64,000 bases of DNA from Amycolatopsis vastitatis (lineage in GTDB: Bacteria > Actinomycetota > Actinomycetes > Mycobacteriales > Pseudonocardiaceae): contig NZ_NMUL01000023.1 of NCBI RefSeq assembly GCF_002234595.1, positions 248,001 to 312,000 of the forward strand, written 5' to 3'. A program made the translations under genes and the position numbers. The notes beneath the pieces are model-generated. The model saw only the letters and a program-made list of their open reading frames with translations, ran no database searches and was not told where the DNA came from. Positions 26,822 through 35,194 of this stretch are shown piece after piece; position 1 is the stretch's first letter, and every line of letters starts with the position of its first letter.

Positions 26822-29800
26822 ATGGGGTCGCAGAGCAGACGGCTCGTCGCTGCCGCCGTCGCTGGACTTGCCGTTGCCGCCATGACTCAAGCCACCGCGC
26901 ACGCCGCCACGGCGGTCGATCCGGTTAGCCTCGTCAACCCCTTCGTCGGCACGCAGAACTTCGGCAACACCTTTCCCGGGGCCAGTGCGCCCTTCGGGAT
27001 GGTGCAGGTCAGCCCCGATACCGGTGGCCAAGGCGGCTACGACTACCAGCAGAACGCGATCTACGGCTTCAGCCAGACGCACCTGTCCGGTGTCGGCTGC
27101 GGGGTGATGGGTGAGCTGCCGATCATGCCCACCACCGGCGCCGTGGACAACGTTGACAAGGATGCCTACAAGTCCGCGTACAGCCACGATGACGAGCACG
27201 CCGAGCCCGGCTACTACCGCGTTGGCCTCAAGAAATACGGGGTGAACGCCGAACTGACCGCCACCGCGCGTACCGGGTGGCAGCGCTACACCTTCCCGGC
27301 GACCGGGCAGGCGAACGTCTTGTTCAACACCGGCCAGGCCAACCAGTCCGTCAAGGACTCCGAGATCCACGTCGTCGGCGACCGGGCGCTCGAAGGGCGT
27401 GTCCGCGCCGGTGGGTTCTGTGCCGGGCACGATGAGCACACCGTCTACTTCACCGCCACCTTCGACCGGCCGTTCAGCTCCTTCGGGACCTGGCGCGGGC
27501 TGACGCGCACCGAAGGCAGCCGCGACGCCTCGGGCAGCGGGGGCAATGGCGCTTGGGCCAGCTTCGACGCCACCACCGACCACGACGTCGTCCTCAAGGT
27601 CGGGCTTTCCTACACCGGGCTCGACGGCGCCCGGAAGAACCTGGCGGCTGAAACCAAGGACTACGACTTCGACGCCACGAAGACCGCGCTGCACCAGCAG
27701 TGGGTGGACCGGCTCGGCGCCGTCAAGATCGCCGGTGGCACCACCGAGCGGCAGACCGCCTTCTATACCGCGCTCTACCACGCGCAGCTGCACCCGAACC
27801 TCGCCGGCGACACCGACGGCGCGTACACCGGCTTCGACGGCAAAGTACACACCGCCGGTGGCTACACGCCCTACCAGAACTTCTCGCTGTGGGACACCTA
27901 CCGGCCGCAGAACCAGCTCCTCGAGATGCTGGAACCGCAGGTCGCGCGGGACGTCGCGCTGTCGGTCGTAGCCATCGGGCGCGACGGTGGATGGCTTCCG
28001 CGGTGGGCGCTGGCCGAGAGTGAAACCAACATCATGACCGGCGATCCCGTGACGCCGTTCCTCGTCGAGGCGTGGTCGAAGGGCCTGCTCGCCGGGCACG
28101 AAGAAGAGGCATACGCGCTGCTGAAGAAGAACGCCACCAGCACGCCGCCCGCCGATTCGCCCTACAACGGCCGCTCCGGCGTCGGCTACTACAACGAGCG
28201 TGGGTACATCCCGAGCGGGCTGGAACTCGGCAAGGACTGTGCGGCCAAGGGCGGCGACAACGACTGCGAGCACCCGGCGTCGGCGACCATGGAGTACTCG
28301 GCGGCCGACGCGGCGCTCGCGCTGATGGCGCGCGGTCTGGGCCACCAGGCCGACGCGCGGATGTTCGCCGACCGCGGCCAGTGGTACCGCAACCTCTGGG
28401 ACTCCTCGATCCAGCAGTTCCGCCCTCGCACCACCGAGGGCACCTTCGTCACGCCGTACAACCCCGTCGACGCCGGCCACCAGTTCCACGAAGGCGGCGC
28501 CTACCAGTACCAGTGGCTCGCGCCGCAGGACCCGGCCGGGCTCGTCTCCCTGATGGGCGGCCGGACCGCGACCGAGAAGCGGCTTGATTCCTTCTTCGCG
28601 TACGACCACCTGCTGAAGGACCCGGCCGGCACCGCGCGGAAGGACTGGATCGCCAGCCCGTACGACTACTACGGCAAGGCGACCTACAACCCGAACAACG
28701 AGCCCGACCTGCTCGCGCCCTACACGTACAACTGGGTCGGCGCGCCGGCGAAGACCGCGACCGTCGTCCGCGCGGCGATGACGCTGTTCACCACCGGGCC
28801 CGACGGCATGACCGGCAACGACGACCTCGGCACGATGTCCGCCTGGTACGTCTTCTCCTCGCTCGGGCTCTACCCGACGATGAGCGGCGCGAACTTCCTC
28901 GCGCTGTCGAGCCCGCAGTTCGAGTCGGCGACCGTCCGGATCGGACAGTACGGCACCGCGCAGGGCGGGACGCTGACCGTGTCGGCGCCGGGCGCTAGCG
29001 ACGCGAACCGGTACATCCAGAGCGTGTCCCTCAACGGCCGCGCCGTCCGGCAGACGTCCCTCGACTGGGCCGCCCTCGCCCACGGCGGGTCGCTGAACCA
29101 CAAGCTCGGGTCGAAGCCGTCCCAGTGGGGTACTTCAGCCGCCGCGGCGCCGCCGTCGGTGAACAACGCCGTCGGTGATCTGCGACGGCACGTCGACGCA
29201 TCGCTGCGGCAGACCTCCGTGGTGATCCCCGCCGGTGGGGCCCAGCAGGTTCACCTCGACCTCGACGTCCTCGCGCAGAACCCGGCGCTGCAGCCGGTCA
29301 CGGTTTCCGTCTCCGCTCCGGGATGGAAGGCCCGGGTGCAGCCGTTCGACCTGGTCTGGTCCGGGCGGCTGCCGGTGCAGAAGACGGTGCCGATCACGGT
29401 CACCGTGCCCGCGGGCACGGCGCTCGGGACGTACCCGGTGCAGGTCACGGTGTCCGGGCTGGGCGCGAACACCGTGACGCGATCGGCGACGGTCGAGGTC
29501 CGGACGCCCTCGGCGTGCGTGGGCTCGGGGACGCAGTGCGCGGTCGACCTGAGCCGCGACCGCAACCACGACGGCACGGCCACGGTGACGGCGTCGTCGG
29601 AAGGCAACTTCGACGGCGGCGGCTGGAGCTACGACGCCGCACTGCTCCCGGCGGCCGGCCCGGTGGTCTGGGACGGCGTCACGTACGCGGCCCCGGACGC
29701 TTCGGGGACTTCACCCAACTTCGTGGAGGCCCGCGGCCAGTCGCTGCTGCTCCCGGCCGGGCAGCACACGGCGTTGAAGCTGGTCGGAGCATCGCACAAC

Positions 29801-30061
29801 GGGCCGGTGTCGACGACGCTGACCGCGCACTACACCGACGGCACGAGCGCGGACCTGGCCGTGACGTTCGGCGACTGGGCGGGATCCGGCAGTCCGGTGG
29901 TGCTCGAGATGCCGCACCGGATCAAGGCGGGCAGCGGGGTCGACGGGCCGCCGGTCCGGTTGTTCGGGATCCCGGCCGCGGTGGACGGCGGGAAGACGCT
30001 TCAGTCGGTGAGCCTGCCGAACGACCCGCGGGTGGAGATCTACGCGCTCACCTTGGCGTAA
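26822..30061 (+). CDS. Secreted GH92 alpha-1,2-mannosidase
   Basis: 1079 residues; ATG at 26822 with GGAGGTG upstream. A signal peptide is clear: basic MGSQSRR, hydrophobic LVAAAVAGLAVAAM, likely cleavage after AHAA. The GH92 region starts VSLVNPFVGTQNFGNTFPGA and includes LWDTYRPQNQLLEML and GNDDLGTMSAWYVFSSLG, family signatures near the catalytic acid residues. GH92 enzymes are calcium-dependent inverting exo-mannosidases that trim mannose from glycoproteins or mannans. After about residue 760 come beta-sandwich regions: NEW3-like (VIPAGGAQQVHLDLDV) then a jelly-roll ending VEIYALTLA, probably carbohydrate- or surface-binding. Monocistronic, under a palindromic operator. Probably acts outside the cell on mannose-rich polymers. 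Confidence 0.93.
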   Translation: MGSQSRRLVAAAVAGLAVAAMTQATAHAATAVDPVSLVNPFVGTQNFGNTFPGASAPFGMVQVSPDTGGQGGYDYQQNAIYGFSQTHLSGVGCGVMGELPIMPTTGAVDNVDKDAYKSAYSHDDEHAEPGYYRVGLKKYGVNAELTATARTGWQRYTFPATGQANVLFNTGQANQSVKDSEIHVVGDRALEGRVRAGGFCAGHDEHTVYFTATFDRPFSSFGTWRGLTRTEGSRDASGSGGNGAWASFDATTDHDVVLKVGLSYTGLDGARKNLAAETKDYDFDATKTALHQQWVDRLGAVKIAGGTTERQTAFYTALYHAQLHPNLAGDTDGAYTGFDGKVHTAGGYTPYQNFSLWDTYRPQNQLLEMLEPQVARDVALSVVAIGRDGGWLPRWALAESETNIMTGDPVTPFLVEAWSKGLLAGHEEEAYALLKKNATSTPPADSPYNGRSGVGYYNERGYIPSGLELGKDCAAKGGDNDCEHPASATMEYSAADAALALMARGLGHQADARMFADRGQWYRNLWDSSIQQFRPRTTEGTFVTPYNPVDAGHQFHEGGAYQYQWLAPQDPAGLVSLMGGRTATEKRLDSFFAYDHLLKDPAGTARKDWIASPYDYYGKATYNPNNEPDLLAPYTYNWVGAPAKTATVVRAAMTLFTTGPDGMTGNDDLGTMSAWYVFSSLGLYPTMSGANFLALSSPQFESATVRIGQYGTAQGGTLTVSAPGASDANRYIQSVSLNGRAVRQTSLDWAALAHGGSLNHKLGSKPSQWGTSAAAAPPSVNNAVGDLRRHVDASLRQTSVVIPAGGAQQVHLDLDVLAQNPALQPVTVSVSAPGWKARVQPFDLVWSGRLPVQKTVPITVTVPAGTALGTYPVQVTVSGLGANTVTRSATVEVRTPSACVGSGTQCAVDLSRDRNHDGTATVTASSEGNFDGGGWSYDAALLPAAGPVVWDGVTYAAPDASGTSPNFVEARGQSLLLPAGQHTALKLVGASHNGPVSTTLTAHYTDGTSADLAVTFGDWAGSGSPVVLEMPHRIKAGSGVDGPPVRLFGIPAAVDGGKTLQSVSLPNDPRVEIYALTLA

Positions 30062-30066
30062 CGTCG

Positions 30067-30231
30067 TCAGCCGCGGACTCCGGGCGCCTGCGGCGGACGA
30101 TCCAGCTTGCGGAACTCGACCCACTGCCGGCTGGCGTCCGCCCAGGTCACCTGGTGTTGGTCGAAGAACGCCTGGAGCCGGTCGCGGCTCAACTCGTCCG
30201 TCGGTTTTGCGACGAGGTAGTAGGCCGTCAA
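30067..30231 (-). CDS. Small hypothetical protein
   Basis: 54 residues if read from TTG 30231, which overlaps the stop of the upstream glycosyltransferase (TTGA). The text MTAYYLVAKPTDELSRDRLQ... is protein-like (amphipathic, basic/acidic balance), but I do not recognise a family and see no strong ribosome site. It may be an uncoupled remnant. Confidence 0.3.
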   Translation of the reverse strand: MTAYYLVAKPTDELSRDRLQAFFDQHQVTWADASRQWVEFRKLDRPPQAPGVRG

Positions 30232-31304
30232 GCGACGATCCGGGGTTCGGACGCCAGCCTCGACAGGACGAACGTCAGCCGCCTCGCCGCGACGTCCCAC
30301 TCCTCCAGCGCGCTGCCGCGGCCCAGCGCCGCCGTGCGCAGTGAGCGGCGCAGCTCCGGGTCGGCGTACCAGCGGTGCAGCGCGTCGGCGAGCGCGAACG
30401 GGTCGTCCGGCTCGACCAGCAGGCCCGGCATCTCGCCGTCGGCGTCGACGCCCAGCGCGTCGTACACCCCGCCCACCTCGGCGGCCAGCACCGGGATGCC
30501 CCTGGCCAGCGCCTGGGCGACGAACATGCCGGACGTCGCCGCGCGCGCCGGGATGACCAGCAGGTCCGCCGCGTTGTAGGCCGCGCCGAGGTCGACCGAG
30601 TCGCCGGCCAGCGTGATGCGGTTGCCGAGGCCGAGGCGCTCGATCGACCAGCCGAGCTCCTCGACGTACGCCGGGTCCGCCTCGAGCGAGCCGGCGAAGA
30701 CGCACGACAGCGCGAGGTGGTCGACCTCGCCGAGGGCCTGGACCAGCAGGTCGTGGCCGTTGCGGCGGGTGACGTCGCCGACACACAGCAGCCGGGACAC
30801 GCCGTCCGCGCCCGCCGCCAGTGGCGCCGCGTCAGTGCCCGGCTTGGCGACGTACACCCGGCTCGGGTCGAGGTCGTGGCGGTCGATCAGCAGGCGGGCC
30901 AGCCACGGGCTGGTCGCGACGACCATCCCGGCCATCCGCAGCGTCTCGCGCTCGCAGGCGTCCAGCTCCGCGGCGTGCGCCGGGGCGAGTCCCGGCTCGT
31001 CGGCGAGGGGCTGGTGCACCAGCACGGCCAGGCGCAGCCGCCGCGCGTGCGGGACGACGATCTCGGGCACGCCCGACGCGATCATGCCGTCGAGCAGCAC
31101 CACGGTCCGGTCGGGTAGCGCGGCGAGCGACCGCGCCAGGCGCCGCCTCGACGCCGCGTCCGGCTCCGGCCAGGCGCCGGCGATCGGCAGCTCCAGCACC
31201 GGCTGGCCGACGGCGGGCAGGTTCTGGCACATCCGCTTGTCGTAGGTGTCGCTGCCCGGCGGCGCGGCCGGGAGGATGAACACCATCGGGTCGGCGGCTC
31301 TCAT
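30228..31304 (-). CDS. GT4-type glycosyltransferase
   Basis: 358 residues from ATG 31304 (an ATG at 31286 is also possible; ribosome site weak). Typical GT-B fold: an N-terminal acceptor domain, then the donor domain beginning RLLCVGDVTRRNGHDLLVQAL, with AYNAADLLVIPA and an EX7E-like region GMFVAQALARGIPVLAAEVGG. The first Glu of the EX7E motif is not obvious here (TSGMFVAQAL instead of the usual ETFG..), so activity may differ. It is clearly paralogous to the GT4 at 37037-38104, sharing NTYD/DTYD-RRMC, LLDG and ERETLR. Substrate unknown. Downstream of a Ser/Thr kinase gene on the same strand. Confidence 0.8.
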   Translation of the reverse strand: MRAADPMVFILPAAPPGSDTYDKRMCQNLPAVGQPVLELPIAGAWPEPDAASRRRLARSLAALPDRTVVLLDGMIASGVPEIVVPHARRLRLAVLVHQPLADEPGLAPAHAAELDACERETLRMAGMVVATSPWLARLLIDRHDLDPSRVYVAKPGTDAAPLAAGADGVSRLLCVGDVTRRNGHDLLVQALGEVDHLALSCVFAGSLEADPAYVEELGWSIERLGLGNRITLAGDSVDLGAAYNAADLLVIPARAATSGMFVAQALARGIPVLAAEVGGVYDALGVDADGEMPGLLVEPDDPFALADALHRWYADPELRRSLRTAALGRGSALEEWDVAARRLTFVLSRLASEPRIVA

Positions 31305-31407
31305 CGCGCGCGCCGGGGCAGGTCTGTGGGTACGGACACGGCAACCTCCAGCGTGGGTCGACGGCGGTGACGGCTCATACGTCACACGCACCCCAAGCCG
31401 GGACGGT

Positions 31408-32886
31408 TCAGCTCTGCGCGTCAATCTTCCAGACGCCGCCGTCCTGGACCAACGTGAAGGTGTTCAGGTCGGTCTTGGTGCCCCCGCTCTTGTTCACGTA
31501 GGAGATCCGGGCGGTCACCCGGCCGGGGCCGTTCTCCGAGACGATCGAGGCGCTGACCTTGCTGTACGTGCTCCAGAACCCCTCGTAGGTCGCGAGGGTC
31601 TGGTGCTTGGACGCCTTGAAGCGATCCGTCAGCAGGTTCCACGCCTGGTTGAGGTTGCCCGGGAGCAGCGAGTAGTAGGCGGTGAGGGCGTCGGCCGGCG
31701 TCTTCGACGAGGCCACGGTCGAAATCGTCGGCGAGGTGGGCGGCGGAGCCGAGGTCGCCGACGTCGGCGCGGACGGCGGCGTCGAGGGCGCCGCCGAAGG
31801 AGTCTCCGACGCCGAGGTGGACGGCGACGCGACCGGCGGAGCGGCGGTGTCCTGCGGCGGCTTCTGCCGCACGACCAGCAGGATCGCCACGACGACCGCG
31901 ACGCACAGCAGCGCCGCGCCCGCCCCGACGGCGATCAGGCCCTTGCGCGCGCCCGGCGACACCGCGGTGACCTCGCCCGCGGGCACGGCGACCGCGGCGG
32001 GCACGGTCGGCACCGACGCCGGCTCGGTCTCCGGGACCGTCGCGGCGAGCACCGACTCACCGGGCTCCGCGTCGGGCAGCAACGCCCGCAGCTCCTGCTC
32101 GACCTCGTCCATCGAGGGACGCTCGGCCGGCTCGGCGGCGAGCATCCGCACCAGCAGCGGCGTCAGCCGGCCCGCCTTCTCCGGCGGGATGATCTCGCCG
32201 CTGGAGGCCTTGTAGAGCAAAGCGATCGCGTTGTCGGCCGTGCCGTAGGGCGCCTGGCCCTCGACGGCGGCGTACAGCGTGGCGCCGAGCGAGAAGACGT
32301 CGGCGGCGAAGTCGGCGTCTTCGCCGCGGGCCACCTCGGGCGCGAGGTACGCGGGCGTGCCGGCGATCTCGCCGGTGGCCGTCAGCTTGACGTCACCGAT
32401 CGCGCGGGAGATGCCGAAGTCGGTGATCTTCGCCGTGCCGTCCTCGGAAACGAGGATGTTGGCCGGCTTCACGTCGCGGTGCACGACCCCGGCCCGGTGC
32501 GCGCCCGCCAGCGCCGAGCTGATCTGCACGCCGACGCGGATGGCGTCGTCCACCGTGGCGGGCCCGTCGACGAGCGTGGCCGCCAAGCTCTTCGACGGCA
32601 GGTACTCCATCACGAGCCACGGGCGGTCCTCCTCTTCGAGGACGGCGAACACGGTGATCGCGTGGGAATGCTGCAGCCGGGCGGCGATCCGCGCCTCGCG
32701 CATCGCACGGTTCTTCGCCTCTTCGGTGCGTTGCTCGTCGTGGTCGTGCGGCAGCAGGAGTTCCTTGATCGCCACGGTGCGGTCGAGCTTTTCGTCCTGG
32801 GCCCGCCACACCGTGCCCATCGCGCCGCCGCCGATCGGCTCGAGCAGCCGGTACCGATCGCGGATCCGGCGACTTTCCACGAGCAT
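31408..32886 (-). CDS. Membrane Ser/Thr protein kinase, PknB-like
   Basis: 492 residues, ATG at 32886. A complete Hanks kinase occupies about 1-270: GGGAMGTV, Lys41, HRDVKPAN (136-143), DFG (156-158), APE. A Pro/Val/Glu-rich linker leads to one membrane span (about 316-339) and a Ser/Thr/Pro-rich extracellular linker. The last ~100 residues (ADALTAYYSLLPGNLNQAWNLL... ending WKIDAQS) form a small NTF2-like extracellular domain. There are no PASTA repeats, so it is not a classical PknB; it likely senses an unknown external cue and phosphorylates cytoplasmic targets. About 100 bases separate it from the glycosyltransferase downstream. Confidence 0.92.
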   Translation of the reverse strand: MLVESRRIRDRYRLLEPIGGGAMGTVWRAQDEKLDRTVAIKELLLPHDHDEQRTEEAKNRAMREARIAARLQHSHAITVFAVLEEEDRPWLVMEYLPSKSLAATLVDGPATVDDAIRVGVQISSALAGAHRAGVVHRDVKPANILVSEDGTAKITDFGISRAIGDVKLTATGEIAGTPAYLAPEVARGEDADFAADVFSLGATLYAAVEGQAPYGTADNAIALLYKASSGEIIPPEKAGRLTPLLVRMLAAEPAERPSMDEVEQELRALLPDAEPGESVLAATVPETEPASVPTVPAAVAVPAGEVTAVSPGARKGLIAVGAGAALLCVAVVVAILLVVRQKPPQDTAAPPVASPSTSASETPSAAPSTPPSAPTSATSAPPPTSPTISTVASSKTPADALTAYYSLLPGNLNQAWNLLTDRFKASKHQTLATYEGFWSTYSKVSASIVSENGPGRVTARISYVNKSGGTKTDLNTFTLVQDGGVWKIDAQS

Positions 32887-33024
32887 CCACCATTCTTCGA
32901 AGTGGCCGACGAGATCCGGTCAGCATGCCAGGCTGAGCCGCCGACCGGTACCAACGTAGCCGAAAACCTAGGGCGGACAGCGCAAACCAGCGCTGTGGCG
33001 CCGCTTACGGTGTACCCCGGAATC

Positions 33025-33825
33025 CTAACGAACAACCCCATACGCGCGATCAAGTGCGTCCACGATCTCCTTGCGCAGCCCGGCGCCGACGGCGATCGTG
33101 GCCGCGGAACCGACCGTGTGCTCGCTGCCGTCGCGGTCGACGACGGCGCCGCCGGCCTCGCGCACGAGCAGCACACCGGCCATGGTGTCCCACGGGTTGT
33201 TGGACAAGATCAGTGCGGCGTCGAGCTTTCCGTCCGCGACCCAGGCGAGGTCGATCGCCGCCGTGCCGAGCATCCTGATCTTCTGCGCCCGCGCGCCGAG
33301 GTCGGACAGCAGCGTCAGCCGGGCGCGGTTCTTCTCCTCGGCGAGCTCGCCGATCGCGAAGTCGCCGACCGCGATCATGGCGTCCGAGATGTCCGTCGCG
33401 GCCGACGCGCGGATCCGCTCTCCGTCGGCGAAGGCGCCTTCGCCACGCGCCGCCGTGTACGTGACGCCGAGGTACGGCAGCGCGATCGCGGCGACCGTGC
33501 TGTGCTCGCCGTCCACCAGGGCCAGGGAAATACCGCAGAGCGGAATTCCGCGCGCGAAGTTCGCCGTGCCGTCGATCGGGTCGAGGGCCCACCAGCGGCC
33601 GCCGGTCCGTCCGCTGCGGCCGCGCTCCTCGCCGAGGATGCCGATCTCGGGCGTCTCCGCGGCGAGAAGCTCCCGCAGCGCGTCCTCGACCGCGGTGTCG
33701 ACGTCGGTCACCAGGTCGCGATCGCCTTTCGCGGAAACCGAAAAACTCGGGCGCGACCTGACGATCTCCGTCGCCTTGGCCACGGCTTCGCGCGCGACGT
33801 CCAGTAGTGCGGCATGCTCGGTCAT
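33025..33825 (-). CDS. Inositol monophosphatase-family phosphatase
   Basis: 266 residues, ATG at 33825. Metal-binding motifs of the IMPase/FIG superfamily are all present: GEERG (66-70, Glu ligand), WALDPIDGTANFARG (about 79-93) and the C-terminal WDTMAGVLLVREAGG. It would hydrolyse a sugar or inositol monophosphate with Mg2+. In actinomycetes such enzymes act on inositol-1-P, histidinol-P or fructose-1,6-bisphosphate; the sequence alone does not choose. Divergent from the creatininase-family gene, 28 bases between starts. Confidence 0.9.
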   Translation of the reverse strand: MTEHAALLDVAREAVAKATEIVRSRPSFSVSAKGDRDLVTDVDTAVEDALRELLAAETPEIGILGEERGRSGRTGGRWWALDPIDGTANFARGIPLCGISLALVDGEHSTVAAIALPYLGVTYTAARGEGAFADGERIRASAATDISDAMIAVGDFAIGELAEEKNRARLTLLSDLGARAQKIRMLGTAAIDLAWVADGKLDAALILSNNPWDTMAGVLLVREAGGAVVDRDGSEHTVGSAATIAVGAGLRKEIVDALDRAYGVVR

Positions 33826-33853
33826 GCCACCAACATAGAGAAGGGCCGCGGAG

Positions 33854-34552
33854 ATGACCGATCTGTTCCCGCTCGCCACCACCGCCGACGAGCAGGAGCG
33901 GCGGGCGTCGGTGGCGGTGCTGCCGGTCGGCAGCTTCGAGCAGCACGGCGCGCACCTGCCCCTGGCGACCGACACGGTCATCGCGGCGACTCTCGCGAAA
34001 GCCGTCGCCGACGCGTACCCCGTCCTCCACCTGCCGCCGATCACGATCTCGTGCTCGCACGAGCACGCGGGGTGGGCGGGCACGGTGAGTATCTCGGCCC
34101 GCACGCTGCACGCCGTGGTCACCGACGTCGCCGCGTCGCTGAAAGCGTCCGGGGTGGACCGGCTCGTGCTGGTCAACGGGCACGGCGGCAACTACGTACT
34201 GTCCAATGTGGTCCAGGAGGCGGCGGGCGCGATGGCGCTGTTCCCGGGGGTGCCGGACTGGCAGGCGGCGCACACCGCGGCCGGCCTGCGGACGTCGCTG
34301 GACGACGACATGCACGCGGGCGAGCTGGAGACGTCGATCCTGCTGCACGCCCACCCGCACCTGGTCCGGCCGGGCCACGAATCGGCCGACCACGTCACCG
34401 ACCGGGACCACCTGCTGACGCTGGGCCTGCGGGCGTACACGGAGTCGGGCGTGGTCGGCCGTCCGTCGCTGGCCAGTGCGGCCAAGGGGCACGTCCTGCT
34501 GGACACGCTGGTCGAGCGCTTCGCCGGGGTCCTGGAAGTGTTAGGCGCCTGA
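33854..34552 (+). CDS. Creatininase-family amidohydrolase (ArfB/MftE-like)
   Basis: 232 residues from ATG 33854. Metal ligands of the family are present: PVGSFEQHGAHLPLATD (25-40, with Glu29, His31, Asp40), NGHGGN (108-113) and HAGELETS (154-161). The family includes creatininase, the mycofactocin peptidase MftE and ArfB, which removes the formyl group from FAPy, an opened GTP product. The neighbouring, convergent GTP cyclohydrolase II-like gene carries the residue linked to FAPy release, so a deformylase role is an attractive inference. No mycofactocin genes are seen here. Its 3' end overlaps that of the cyclohydrolase by 12 bases. Confidence 0.88.
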   Translation: MTDLFPLATTADEQERRASVAVLPVGSFEQHGAHLPLATDTVIAATLAKAVADAYPVLHLPPITISCSHEHAGWAGTVSISARTLHAVVTDVAASLKASGVDRLVLVNGHGGNYVLSNVVQEAAGAMALFPGVPDWQAAHTAAGLRTSLDDDMHAGELETSILLHAHPHLVRPGHESADHVTDRDHLLTLGLRAYTESGVVGRPSLASAAKGHVLLDTLVERFAGVLEVLGA

Positions 34553-35194
34553 GAAGGCCTGGTCCAGGTGCGGCAGCAGGTGGGCCATCCGCTCGGCCTT
34601 CGTCCGGAGGTAGCGCAGGTTCTCCGGATTCGGCGGAACCAGCAGCGGAACCTGCTCGCTGATCCGGATTCCATAACGCGTGAGCTGTTCGACCTTCTGC
34701 GGGTTGTTCGACAGCAGCCGCACCGAGCGGATGCCGAGATCGGTCAGGATGCCCGCCGCCGCGTGGTAGTCGCGGGCGTCGACCGGGAGACCCAGTGCCA
34801 CGTTCGCGTCGACCGTGTCGAGGCCTTCGTCCTGCTGCAGCCGCATCGCCTCGAGCTTCGCGAGCAGGCCGATCCCGCGGCCCTCGTGGCCCTGGACGTA
34901 GACCACCACGCCCGAGCCCTCCTCGACGATCCGGTCCAGCGCGGCCGCCAGCTGGTCGCCGCACTCGCAGTGCGTCGAGCCGAAGACGTCGCCGGTCAGG
35001 CACTCGCTGTGCACCCGGACCAGGGTGCCGAGCGGGGCGATCTCGCCGTAGACCAGCGCGACCTGCTCGGTGCCGGCGCGGTCGAGGTACCCGACCGCGC
35101 GGAACGTTCCGTGCCGGGTCGGCAGCCGGGTCTCGACGACCCGCTCGACCACGGCCCGGCGCGGCAGATCCCCGGCGACGTCACTTGCGGTCAT
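34541..35194 (-). CDS. ribA: GTP cyclohydrolase II-like enzyme with Met at the product-switch site
   Basis: 217 residues; ATG at 35194 inside the upstream stop (ATGA). Stand-alone cyclohydrolase domain without RibB. Zinc cysteines are in HSECLTGDVFGSTHCECGDQ (Cys65, 76, 78) and the catalytic motif is GHEGRGIGL (102-110). In E. coli RibA the next helix reads KLRAYALQ; here KLEAMRLQ places Met117 at the Tyr position. In Streptomyces coelicolor SCO6655 the equivalent Met (Met120, as I recall) makes the enzyme stop at the formylated product FAPy instead of the riboflavin precursor. So this copy probably serves a pathway other than riboflavin. Last gene of a six-gene cluster with PTPS-like, glycosyltransferase and methyltransferase genes. 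Confidence 0.92.
   Translation of the reverse strand: MTASDVAGDLPRRAVVERVVETRLPTRHGTFRAVGYLDRAGTEQVALVYGEIAPLGTLVRVHSECLTGDVFGSTHCECGDQLAAALDRIVEEGSGVVVYVQGHEGRGIGLLAKLEAMRLQQDEGLDTVDANVALGLPVDARDYHAAAGILTDLGIRSVRLLSNNPQKVEQLTRYGIRISEQVPLLVPPNPENLRYLRTKAERMAHLLPHLDQAFSGA

Noticed and set aside
26783..29101. 772-residue minus-strand frame opposite the GH92 gene
   Set aside because: Val/Gly/Arg-rich shadow; the plus strand has a signal peptide and GH92 motifs.
33854..34552. Creatininase-family gene as part of a mycofactocin cluster (mftE)
   Set aside because: No mftA, mftB, mftC or mftD-like genes are nearby; the cyclohydrolase neighbour suggests another role.
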